Assembly (NCBI GenBank): GCA_021785095.1
Contig: JAJYGM010000585.1
Span: 1 to 16,189, forward strand
DNA length: 16,189 nucleotides
From: Actinomycetes bacterium
GTDB lineage: Bacteria; Actinomycetota; Acidimicrobiia; Acidimicrobiales; Bog-793
Direction: 5' to 3'
Position numbers and translations under genes: made by a program. Each line of letters starts with the position of its first letter. The stretch's first letter is position 1. Under the pieces are notes generated by a model that worked only from the letters and a program-made list of their open reading frames with translations, made no database searches and had not been told where the DNA came from. This document shows, in pieces, positions 6,645-13,272 of this stretch.

Positions 6645-7708
6645 GCGTCCTGCCCGCCGCGATGAACGCCGCGCTGCTGTCGGAACACGGCCGGCTCGAC
6701 GTGTCGTCGATCCCGGTCCCCGAGCCGGGGCCGGGCGAGGTCCTCTGCCGAGTGCTCGCCTGCGGCATCTGCGGCACGGACCTCAAGATCGTGCGGGGCG
6801 ACTTCGCCGGGGTCTGGCCGCCCTCGCTGCCGTTCGTGATCGGCCATGAGTGGTCCGGCGAGGTCGCCGCACTGGGACCCGACACGGCGCGGTCCGGCCT
6901 GTCCGTCGGCGACCGCGTCGTCGCCGAGAACCACGCAGGGTGCTCCGCCTGCCCGATGTGCCGGTCGGGCCGCTACAACCTCTGCGAGCGAGTCGGCGAG
7001 CCAGGCTTCAAGCTCTACGGTCACACGGCGCCGGGAGCGCTGGCCGAGTTCGCGGTCCGGCCGGCGGTCGCGCTCCATCGCGTGCCTCGCTCGGTGGACG
7101 ACGCCGCGGCCGCGCTCGTGAACCAGGGTGCCCTCACGGTCCACGCGGCAAGAAGGGTCGGGCTCACCGCCGGTGCCACCGTCGCCGTGTACGGCCCGGG
7201 ACTCCTCGGCCTGCTCATGCTGCAAGTCGCTCGGGCGTCGGGGGCGGCGGCCGCGGTCGTCGTCGGACGCGGGGAGCGGCTCCGCACCGCCGCCGAGCTC
7301 GGCGCCACCCACCTCGTCGACTACGAGGTGGACGACCCCGCCGCCGGCGTCAGGGCGGTGACCGGGGGGCGAGGCGTCGACGTCGTGTTCGACTGCTCGG
7401 GCAACCCTGCAGTGCTCGACCAGGCAGTCAGGTCGGTGCGCCGGGGGGGCAAGGTCGCGATCCTCGGGCTGGCCGGAGGCGCTCGCGCCGAGGTGGCCGT
7501 CGACGCATTCGCGCTGGACGAGCTGGACCTGCTCGGCGTCCGCTCGAGCCCCAACGCCTACCCGGCGATGATCTCGTTGCTCGCCGCCGGCGCGATCCGG
7601 ACCGACTTGCTGACCGCGGACCGCTACGCGCTCGCCGACGTCGGCGCTGCCTTCGAGGCGCTCGCGCAGAGGACCGCCATCCGCCCCATCATCCTCCCGT
7701 CCAAGTGA
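6641..7708 (+). CDS. Zinc-dependent medium-chain alcohol/polyol dehydrogenase
   Basis: The 355-residue product is a medium-chain dehydrogenase. The catalytic zinc ligands Cys44 (CGICGTD), His69 and Glu70 (GHE) are present. The structural zinc site is complete (Cys101, 104, 107 and 115). The NAD(P)-binding turn is VYGPGLLG near 184-190. It resembles threonine, sorbitol or galactitol dehydrogenases, so oxidation of a secondary alcohol is likely. The position that often holds a further zinc-site Glu (EP before the nucleotide domain) reads NQ (161-162). The GTG at 6641 overlaps the preceding stop by four bases, which suggests coupling; ATG 6662 is an alternative start and fits the usual N-terminus of the family. 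Third gene of the operon. Confidence 0.87.
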   Translation: MSVLPAAMNAALLSEHGRLDVSSIPVPEPGPGEVLCRVLACGICGTDLKIVRGDFAGVWPPSLPFVIGHEWSGEVAALGPDTARSGLSVGDRVVAENHAGCSACPMCRSGRYNLCERVGEPGFKLYGHTAPGALAEFAVRPAVALHRVPRSVDDAAAALVNQGALTVHAARRVGLTAGATVAVYGPGLLGLLMLQVARASGAAAAVVVGRGERLRTAAELGATHLVDYEVDDPAAGVRAVTGGRGVDVVFDCSGNPAVLDQAVRSVRRGGKVAILGLAGGARAEVAVDAFALDELDLLGVRSSPNAYPAMISLLAAGAIRTDLLTADRYALADVGAAFEALAQRTAIRPIILPSK

Positions 7709-7715
7709 GGTCGCC

Positions 7716-8045
7716 ATGCCCATCGTGAGAGGACCCGCGGCGCTGCCGTCACGCCGGGGACCCGGCTACGTCGAGACGGTCTGCGCGAGCACCGAGGTGT
7801 TCGACGCGCCGGTGCCGCTGCGAGTGCGCCGCTTCGTCGTCGATGCGCGCAGCACGGCCGAGGTCGACGCCCGAGGCGCCGAGGTCATGGCCTACGTGGT
7901 GGCGGGCTCGGGGAGCGTCGAGGTGGGCGGCGAGCTCCACGAGCTGCGGCGCGAGTCGATGGCCTGGCTCGACCCGGGTCCGATCCGGCTGTCTGCAGGC
8001 GACGGCGGGCTCGAGGTCCTCCTGACCGAGGCGCCGCGGGTGTGA
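7716..8045 (+). CDS. Small single-domain cupin protein
   Basis: The 109-residue product has the beta-rich pattern of a cupin: VMAYVVAGSGSVEVGGE (57-73), followed by a second strand set ending SMAWLDPG (81-88) and LEVLLTEAP. The classical metal-binding histidines are mostly missing; only His75 lies nearby. A role in binding or isomerising a small acid, or a non-catalytic role, is therefore possible. A GAGG lies a few bases before the ATG, seven bases after the dehydrogenase stop. It is the last gene of the operon. The fold is fairly clear; the function is unknown. Confidence 0.65.
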   Translation: MPIVRGPAALPSRRGPGYVETVCASTEVFDAPVPLRVRRFVVDARSTAEVDARGAEVMAYVVAGSGSVEVGGELHELRRESMAWLDPGPIRLSAGDGGLEVLLTEAPRV

Positions 8046-8081
8046 CGCGGCGACCGGTGCGATCGCCGCTCCGGTGAGGCG

Positions 8082-8102
8082 CTTCGGCCGAAGAGGCCGA
8101 AG
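8082..8102. terminator. Perfect 8-bp hairpin between convergent genes
   Basis: CTTCGGCC (8082-8089) and GGCCGAAG (8095-8102) form a perfect stem with a 5-base loop. It lies in the 108-base gap where the cupin operon and the dehydrogenase gene converge, so it could end transcription from both sides. No T-tract follows on either strand, as is common in high-GC actinobacteria. Confidence 0.55.
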
Positions 8103-8153
8103 AGGGAGAAGCGGGACCGGGGGAAGACCGTCGCCGACGAGGTCCGGCTGGCG

Positions 8154-9107
8154 TCAGTCCTCGGGATCGAGACCGTCGGCGACGGGAACGTTCTCGGGCT
8201 CGAGCTCCAAGCCGGCGCCCTTGCCGATCATCTCGACCACCGCGGCGAAGTCGACGTCGCCGAGCCCGTTGCCGATGCCCTGACCGAGCAGTTGGTGGAC
8301 GAGCGCGGCGACCGGCATCGGGGACTCGAGGAGTCGCGCCTCGCCGAGCCCGAGATCGAAGTCCTTCCGCAGCAACCGGGTCGTGAAGGTCGGCTCGAAG
8401 TCCAAGTTCACGAGCGCCGGGCTCTTGTAGCGCGTGAACGGGGAGCCGAGAATGGACGCGTTGAGAAAGGCGAGGAAGTCCGCGCGCTTGACCCCGCCTT
8501 TCTGGGCGAGCACGGTCACCTCCGCGAGGGACTGGATCACGACGCCGAGGTGGAGGTTGTGACACAGCTTGACGAGCCGTGACAGCTCACCCTCACCGAC
8601 GTAGGTGACCTCCTTCACGATGTGGCGGAGCGCCGTCTCCACCTCCTCGAAGGTCGGGCGGGGGCCCGAGACCACCATCGAGAGCTGGCCGGCCCGGGCG
8701 ACCTTCGGGTTGCCGCTCACGGGAGCGGCGAGGAACCCGACGAGCCGTTCGTCCGCGGCAGCCCGCGCCGCCGCGGAGGCGTCCATCGAGACGGTCGAGC
8801 AGTCGACGATGATCCGCGGGACCTCGGAGCCCGTGAGGAGCCCCTCGTCGCCGACGAGCACCTTCAGCAGGTCGTCGGACGACGCCACCGTGATGAACAC
8901 GACGTCGCGGTCCGCCAGCTCGCCGATGGTCTCGGCCACCTTCGCGCCCCGCTCGACGAGCGGTCCCGTCTTGGACCGGGTGCGGTTGAAGACCTTGACC
9001 TCGTGCCCTGCCCGAAGCGCACGTGCGGCCATCGCCGTTCCCATCCGGCCCGCGCCGATCCAGCCAAGCGTCTGAGCCGGGCCGCCGGGCCCAGCAACCG
9101 TTTGCAT
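8154..9107 (-). CDS. Beta-hydroxyacid dehydrogenase (3-hydroxyisobutyrate dehydrogenase family)
   Basis: The 317-residue product starts with a Rossmann fold (GWIGAGRMG, 15-23). It has the substrate-binding stretches DCSTVSMDASAAA (102-114) and APVSGNPKVARAGQLSMVVSG (128-148), the catalytic Lys180 in KLCHNLHLG with Asn184, and RKDFDLGL further on. Enzymes of this family oxidise beta-hydroxy acids, or reduce aldehyde acids such as tartronate semialdehyde or sulfolactaldehyde, with NAD(P). The ATG at 9107 gives about 13 residues before the usual start of the fold. It is supported by a promoter placed so that the mRNA begins at this ATG. A LacI-type operator lies on codons 1-5. It converges with the cupin operon and shares its operator type, so it probably serves the same pathway. 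Confidence 0.9.
   Translation of the reverse strand: MQTVAGPGGPAQTLGWIGAGRMGTAMAARALRAGHEVKVFNRTRSKTGPLVERGAKVAETIGELADRDVVFITVASSDDLLKVLVGDEGLLTGSEVPRIIVDCSTVSMDASAAARAAADERLVGFLAAPVSGNPKVARAGQLSMVVSGPRPTFEEVETALRHIVKEVTYVGEGELSRLVKLCHNLHLGVVIQSLAEVTVLAQKGGVKRADFLAFLNASILGSPFTRYKSPALVNLDFEPTFTTRLLRKDFDLGLGEARLLESPMPVAALVHQLLGQGIGNGLGDVDFAAVVEMIGKGAGLELEPENVPVADGLDPED
9094..9105. promoter_or_regulatory. LacI-family operator O3 on the start of the hydroxyacid dehydrogenase gene
   Basis: On the minus strand the site reads GCAAACGGTTGC, one base different from O1 and O2. It begins inside the ATG and runs to codon 5. With the promoter just upstream it would cover the predicted start of transcription. 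Confidence 0.75.
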
Positions 9108-9114
9108 AGGGCCC

Positions 9115-9143
9115 AGTATCCGAAACGGGACTGCCAGTGTCAA
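9115..9143 (-). promoter_or_regulatory. Strong sigma70-type promoter, leaderless transcript predicted
   Basis: On the minus strand, a perfect TTGACA (9143-9138) is followed after exactly 17 bases by GATACT (9120-9115), which matches TATAAT at four of six positions. Seven bases separate the -10 from the ATG at 9107, so the expected first base of the mRNA is at or next to the start codon. No Shine-Dalgarno sequence is needed or seen. Confidence 0.7.
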
Positions 9144-9195
9144 GCGCACCCCGTCGGCGCACCCCGTCGGCGCACCCCGTCGGCGCACCCCGGCG
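9144..9195. repeat. 13-bp tandem repeat, four units, next to the -35 box
   Basis: GCGCACCCCGTCG is repeated at 9144-9156, 9157-9169 and 9170-9182 exactly, and at 9183-9195 with one change. The array touches the -35 box of the dehydrogenase promoter. It has the same unit length as the array at 3868-4010, though the sequence is only partly similar. The remaining bases up to 9289 show nothing else. Confidence 0.85.
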
Positions 9196-9289
9196 GCGCG
9201 CGCCACCAGACCCGGGGCACGCTGGCGCGACAGGTCCGCTGAGGGGTCCGGCGACGAGCCCGTCTGGATCGCCAGGGGGAATACGGTCG

Positions 9290-10324
9290 TCAGCGCCGCT
9301 GCGCGCGTGCGGAGGCGGTGGATCCGCGCACGACCAGCTCCGGCCGGAGCTGCACCACCTTGACCGCGGTGCCGGGATCACGGAGGCGCCCGAGCAGCAG
9401 CTCTGCGGCATGGACCCCGATCTCGTAGTGGGGGATCCGCACGGTGGTGAGAGGCGGGTTCATCCGGTCGATGAAGGGCATGTCGTTGAACCCCACGATC
9501 GAGACGTCTGCTGGGCATCCGAGACCCGCGCGCGCAGCGGCCGAATAGCAGCCGAGCGCCAGCATGTCGTTGCCCGCGACGACCGCCGTGGGACGGTCCG
9601 GCGCCGAAAAGAGCCTCCGCGCGCAGCGCTCCCCTTCCCCGATCGAGAAGCTCTCGGCGAACTCCACGCAACCTTCGTCGAGATCGGCGCCGGTCGTCCG
9701 CATCGCCGAGACGAACCCTTCGTACCGTGCGTGCCCGGTCGACATGGACTGCGGGCCGGCGATGTGCCCGATCCGTCGGTGGCCCAGGCTTCGCAGGTGC
9801 TCCACGACGAGCCCGACACCTGCAGCGTCGTCCACCGAGACGGACGAGAACGTGCGATCCTCGACGACCCGGTTCAAGAGCACGAAGGGAACGCCCACGT
9901 CCTCGAGCTCCGCGAGGCTCGCGTCGTGCCGGTGCGCCGTGGCGAGGATGAGACCGTCGACACGCCGCTCCACCATGCTCTCGAGGATCCGGCGTTGCCG
10001 GTCGGGGCCACCTTCGGTGTTCGCGAGCAGGGCGACGTAGCCGTCCTGGAACAGGCGGGACTCGACGCCCCGCACCATCGGTGGGAAGAGCGGGTTGTCG
10101 ATGTCGGGGATGACGACCCCGACAGAGTTCGTCCGCCGCGTCTTGAAGCTCCGGGCGAGGAGGTTCGGCTTGTAGCCGAGCGAGGTCGCCGCTGCGGTCA
10201 CGCGCTCGGCGGTCTCCTGACGGACGAGCGCCCGGGTCGCGTCATTGAGGGCGCGCGAGGCCGTGCCCGGGTGCACCCCCGCAGCCTCCGCCACCTCGCG
10301 AAGCGTCACGGCGTCTCTCGGCAT
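9290..10324 (-). CDS. LacI/GalR-family transcriptional regulator
   Basis: The 344-residue product has the N-terminal helix-turn-helix (TLREVAEAAGVHPGTASRALN, 7-27), the hinge helix (LGYKPNLLARSFKTRRT, 49-65) and a periplasmic-binding-protein-like effector domain from about 67 (SVGVVIPDIDNPLFPP) to the end. It represses target promoters until a small molecule, usually a sugar or sugar acid, is bound. The three GCAAWCGGTTGC palindromes in this window are its likely targets, since no other DNA-binding regulator is encoded here. The two residues that usually set operator specificity (17 and 18 in LacI) appear to be Pro19 and Gly20, an uncommon pair. The ATG has GGGGCAGG just upstream. No operator is seen before its own gene. 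It lies 182 bases upstream of the dehydrogenase in the same direction. Confidence 0.92.
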   Translation of the reverse strand: MPRDAVTLREVAEAAGVHPGTASRALNDATRALVRQETAERVTAAATSLGYKPNLLARSFKTRRTNSVGVVIPDIDNPLFPPMVRGVESRLFQDGYVALLANTEGGPDRQRRILESMVERRVDGLILATAHRHDASLAELEDVGVPFVLLNRVVEDRTFSSVSVDDAAGVGLVVEHLRSLGHRRIGHIAGPQSMSTGHARYEGFVSAMRTTGADLDEGCVEFAESFSIGEGERCARRLFSAPDRPTAVVAGNDMLALGCYSAAARAGLGCPADVSIVGFNDMPFIDRMNPPLTTVRIPHYEIGVHAAELLLGRLRDPGTAVKVVQLRPELVVRGSTASARAQRR

Positions 10325-10350
10325 CCTGCCCCACTGCCCTTGCTACGTCC

Positions 10351-10366
10351 GCCTCCAGCGGGAGGC
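10351..10366. other. Small perfect hairpin upstream of the LacI-type gene
   Basis: GCCTCC (10351-10356) pairs with GGAGGC (10361-10366) around a 4-base loop. It lies in the gap between the cyclic-nucleotide-binding gene and the regulator gene, both on the minus strand. It could end transcription of the former or sit in the leader of the latter. No T-tract is seen. Confidence 0.35.
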
Positions 10367-10468
10367 TAGCGCGCGGTGGCCGTTGCCGGCTGCCTTCTCG
10401 TGACGGACGGCGCTGCGTGTGCCTTGGATCGAGAACGTCCCCCGGACGGAGCGAGGCCGGACCAGGGT

Positions 10469-10498
10469 GCGTCAGAGCGCGTCAGAGCGCGTCAGACT
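10469..10498. repeat. 10-bp tandem repeat, three units, at the end of a gene
   Basis: GCGTCAGAGC occurs at 10469-10478 and 10479-10488, and as GCGTCAGACT at 10489-10498. The stop codon of the minus-strand gene (10482-10484) lies inside it, so the last residues of that protein (ESDAL) are encoded by the repeat. Repeat slippage could have set the current C-terminus. Confidence 0.7.
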
Positions 10499-10904
10499 CT
10501 CTCGACTCGGCGTCGCGGACGCGCTGGACCATGAGCTCGAGGAGCGCCCACATCGTCTCGGGATGGGACAGCGCGAACGGGCGAAAGACCGGCTGGGTCA
10601 GCATGAGGCACCGCACGTCGGTGTCGGCGGTGACCGTCGCCGATCGAGGAGCGCGGTCGATCAGCCCCATCTCTCCGAAGAAGTCCCCAGGCTCGAGCAC
10701 CCGCGCGACCTTGCCCCGGACGGTGACCGTGGCCCGGCCTTCGGCGATCACGGTGAAGATCGTGCCGTGCTCGTCTTCTTCGGTGAGCACGGTGCCGGCC
10801 GGGAACGCCCTGTCGTGGATCTCGCGTACGAGCTTTTCGAGGTCGCGCTTGGAGACCATCGAGAACAGCGGCACCGTCGCGAGCACTTCCGAAGGGTTCG
10901 ACAT
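10482..10904 (-). CDS. Stand-alone cyclic-nucleotide-binding (Crp/cNMP) domain protein
   Basis: The 140-residue product is a single cNMP-binding beta-roll: PLFSMVSKRDLEKL (12-25), FPAGTVL (34-40), then the phosphate-binding cassette GDFFGEMGLIDRAPRSATV (73-91) with Glu78 and Arg87, and a C-terminal helix. There is no helix-turn-helix or catalytic domain, so it is not a Crp-type transcription factor by itself. It could bind cAMP or cGMP and act on a partner protein. No membrane segment is seen. The start at 10904 has no close Shine-Dalgarno sequence (GGAGG is about 16 bases away). It follows the beta-propeller gene by 70 bases on the same strand. Its partner is unknown. Confidence 0.82.
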   Translation of the reverse strand: MSNPSEVLATVPLFSMVSKRDLEKLVREIHDRAFPAGTVLTEEDEHGTIFTVIAEGRATVTVRGKVARVLEPGDFFGEMGLIDRAPRSATVTADTDVRCLMLTQPVFRPFALSHPETMWALLELMVQRVRDAESRESDAL

Positions 10905-10974
10905 GGCACGCGATGGTACGCCTCCGGGCGCGTTGGACGCTCGTGCATCGCCTGACCGCCCCTTCCCGGTGTGG

Positions 10975-11874
10975 TCAGGCGAACCTCAGGACCCGCACGT
11001 GCCCGACCCGCTCCGTCACGGCTTCGAAGGTGTCGCCGCGGTCGGCGGAGCGCCACACTCGGCCGTCGGGCGTCCCGAGCGCGACCTCGCCGCCTCGGGC
11101 GGCCAGGCTGCCCGTGTCGAGGTTGAACGGGAACGACGGAGGCAGCCCGCCTCCGCACGGCTCGAACGGATCGCCGAGGTGTGCCGCACGGTAGAGGCGG
11201 CCGTCGCGCGTGGACGGTCCCGTCGACGCGGTCACGTACGCGACGTCGCCGTCGACAGCCGTCGCCCGGCAGTAGCCCGAGTGGAGACCTTCGGCCGTCC
11301 ATTGCCAGGTGGCCCCGTCGTCCGAGCTCCATCCGAAGCCCCTCGCGGCCGCGGCCGCCACGACACCCGCATGGCCGGCCACGACCTCGTGCACGTCGTG
11401 GTCCGGCACGATGACCTCGGTCCACGTCGCGCCGCGGTCCATCGACCGCCAGACGCCACCGACGTGCACGCTTACGAGCCACGTCCCTGCGTCCGTCACC
11501 GCCATCGAGCGAAGGTCGGGGCTCGGGGCCGCCGGGTTCTTCCACCCGGCGCGCCCGGGGACGCCGTCGAAGGAATCCAGCGTCGACAGCTGGCCGTCGA
11601 GGAGATCCACCCTGGCGAGCCGGGCACCCTCGAGACCGACGAGCAGCCCGCCGTCGACCGCAGCCATGCTCTGGGCCTTCCCGAGCTCGACGCGGGCGAT
11701 CGGGGCCAGCTCGTACTCGTCGACCCTGGCGATGCGGTCTCCGTCGAGCAGCACGTACGCGCCCCAGGCTCCGGACCCGGTGCCGATCGCGATCGCGCAG
11801 ACCGAGACGTCCTCGGCGATCGAGATCTGCCGGTCCAGGTCCTCCAGATGGCCAGTCGTCCCGAGGAGCAGCAC
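10975..11874 (-). CDS. BNR/Asp-box beta-propeller protein
   Basis: The 299-residue product has three clear Asp-boxes of the form SxDxGxTW: SMDRGATW (144-151), SSDDGATW (183-190) and SADRGDTF (276-283), each preceded by a strand of the type VWR or FGW. This is typical of sialidase-like and YCF48-like beta-propellers. The catalytic Arg triad of sialidases cannot be recognised, so a binding or unknown role is more likely than glycosidase activity. No signal peptide is visible. The start is a GTG at 11874, with AGGA seven bases upstream. Related single-domain proteins are often annotated as exo-alpha-sialidase, a name I would not carry over. Confidence 0.78.
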   Translation of the reverse strand: MLLLGTTGHLEDLDRQISIAEDVSVCAIAIGTGSGAWGAYVLLDGDRIARVDEYELAPIARVELGKAQSMAAVDGGLLVGLEGARLARVDLLDGQLSTLDSFDGVPGRAGWKNPAAPSPDLRSMAVTDAGTWLVSVHVGGVWRSMDRGATWTEVIVPDHDVHEVVAGHAGVVAAAAARGFGWSSDDGATWQWTAEGLHSGYCRATAVDGDVAYVTASTGPSTRDGRLYRAAHLGDPFEPCGGGLPPSFPFNLDTGSLAARGGEVALGTPDGRVWRSADRGDTFEAVTERVGHVRVLRFA

Positions 11875-11972
11875 CGCTCTGTCCTATACCAAAGAACCGA
11901 GTCCTGCCCAGCGCGGGGATCGCGCGCGGCAGGGATGCACCGAGCTCGCCGCTCCCGCCGGGTGGAGCCGTG

Positions 11973-13196
11973 TCAGTGGGCGCGAACGAGGCTCGGTCCC
12001 GGGCTGCCGGGGCGCAGCTGGCGGGCGACGTCTTCTCGGAGGTCGTGCCCGAGGCCGGGGCGGTCCGAGGGCAGCACGTAGCCGTCCCGCCAGACGAACG
12101 GCGGGTCGGCAAGCTCGTCGTAGATGCCGTCGAGGCGTTCGACGCCCTCCATGATGAGGAAGTTCGGCGAGCACAGCGAGAGCTGGATCGAGGCGGCGGT
12201 GATCATGGGCCCGCCGTAGACGTGCGGGGCGATCTGGACGTAGTGCGCCTCCGCCATCGTCGCGATCTTCTTCGCCTCGAGAATGCCGCCGACCATGCCG
12301 ACGTCGAGGTTGAAGATGGCAGCGGCCCGGCAGGTGAGGAGTCGGGCGAAGTCGTACTTCGACGTGAGCCTCTCACCGGTCGTGATCGGGATGCTCGTCG
12401 CGCGGGCGACCTCGGCGAGGGCCTCCATGTCCTCCGGCGGCAGCGGCTCCTCGAACCAGAGAGGGTCGTAGCGCTCGATGCGGCGAGCGAAGCGGATGGC
12501 GCTCGCGGGAGTCATCTGGCCGTGGGTGCCGACGAGGATGTCGGCCTCGTCGCCGACCTCGTCGCGGATCGCGGCGATGACCGACTCGGCGGTGGAAAGG
12601 GCTCGGGGAGAGAACTGAAGGGGCACGCGCTGGCCGAGCGCCTGCTTCTCGCCGATGCTGAGCGAGAACGGGTCGAGCTTCACGGCGCTGAAGCCGAGAT
12701 CCACGTAGTGGCGGGCCCGTGAGGCGGCGCAGGCGGGGTCGAGCCAGAGCGCTCCGAGGCTCCGCTCGAGATCCCGCTCCTCGTCGTCGGCGTAGAGGTA
12801 CGTATAGGTGCGAACCTTGTCCCGCACGGCGCCGCCGAGCAGTCGGTGCACCGGTTGGCCGACGTCCTTCCCGACGATGTCCCAGCACGCCATGTCGAGC
12901 GCGCTCAGCACGGCGAGCTTCGTCTGCTCGGGAGCGTGGCTGTAGCCGGTCCGGCCGTAGATCTTGTCGAAGAGCTCCTCGGCGTTGTACGGGTCGTGGC
13001 CGACGAGGGCCTGGTCGACGAGGTCCTCGATCTCGGCACAGACAACCTGCCAGCGGAAGGGATTGGACAGCAGCATCATCTCTCCGTACCCGGACACGCC
13101 GGCGTCGGTGTCGAGGCGGATGACCATCCACGTCCGGCCGCCTCGAGCGGGAGGCGGCGGGGCGATCGGGAAGGTCTCGACGCCGGTCACCTTCAC
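11973..13196 (-). CDS. Enolase-superfamily enzyme, mandelate racemase/galactonate dehydratase-like
   Basis: The 407-residue product has the N-terminal capping domain (about 1-125), ending LDMACWDIVGKDVGQPVHRLLGG, and a (beta/alpha)7-beta barrel. Visible active-site positions are Lys173 (VKLDP), Glu249/Glu250 (WFEEP), Glu275 (TTGERL) and His325 (APHVYGGP). The family abstracts the alpha-proton of a carboxylate, for example to dehydrate sugar acids. The first metal ligand, normally Asp in VDxHG or VDxN, reads VGTHG here (Gly223, Thr224, His225), so metal binding must differ. The GTG at 13196 follows GGAGG at seven bases and fits the family N-terminus; the frame is open further upstream, but that part looks non-coding. 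It is downstream of the acyl-CoA ligase gene with a 76-base gap and may be co-transcribed. Confidence 0.88.
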   Translation of the reverse strand: MKVTGVETFPIAPPPPARGGRTWMVIRLDTDAGVSGYGEMMLLSNPFRWQVVCAEIEDLVDQALVGHDPYNAEELFDKIYGRTGYSHAPEQTKLAVLSALDMACWDIVGKDVGQPVHRLLGGAVRDKVRTYTYLYADDEERDLERSLGALWLDPACAASRARHYVDLGFSAVKLDPFSLSIGEKQALGQRVPLQFSPRALSTAESVIAAIRDEVGDEADILVGTHGQMTPASAIRFARRIERYDPLWFEEPLPPEDMEALAEVARATSIPITTGERLTSKYDFARLLTCRAAAIFNLDVGMVGGILEAKKIATMAEAHYVQIAPHVYGGPMITAASIQLSLCSPNFLIMEGVERLDGIYDELADPPFVWRDGYVLPSDRPGLGHDLREDVARQLRPGSPGPSLVRAH

Positions 13197-13272
13197 GACG
13201 CTCCCTCCGATCGGGACAGCGGCGGCCACGATCGATGGGCGACGGACCGCCGGCGGGACGTCGCGGAGGCGC

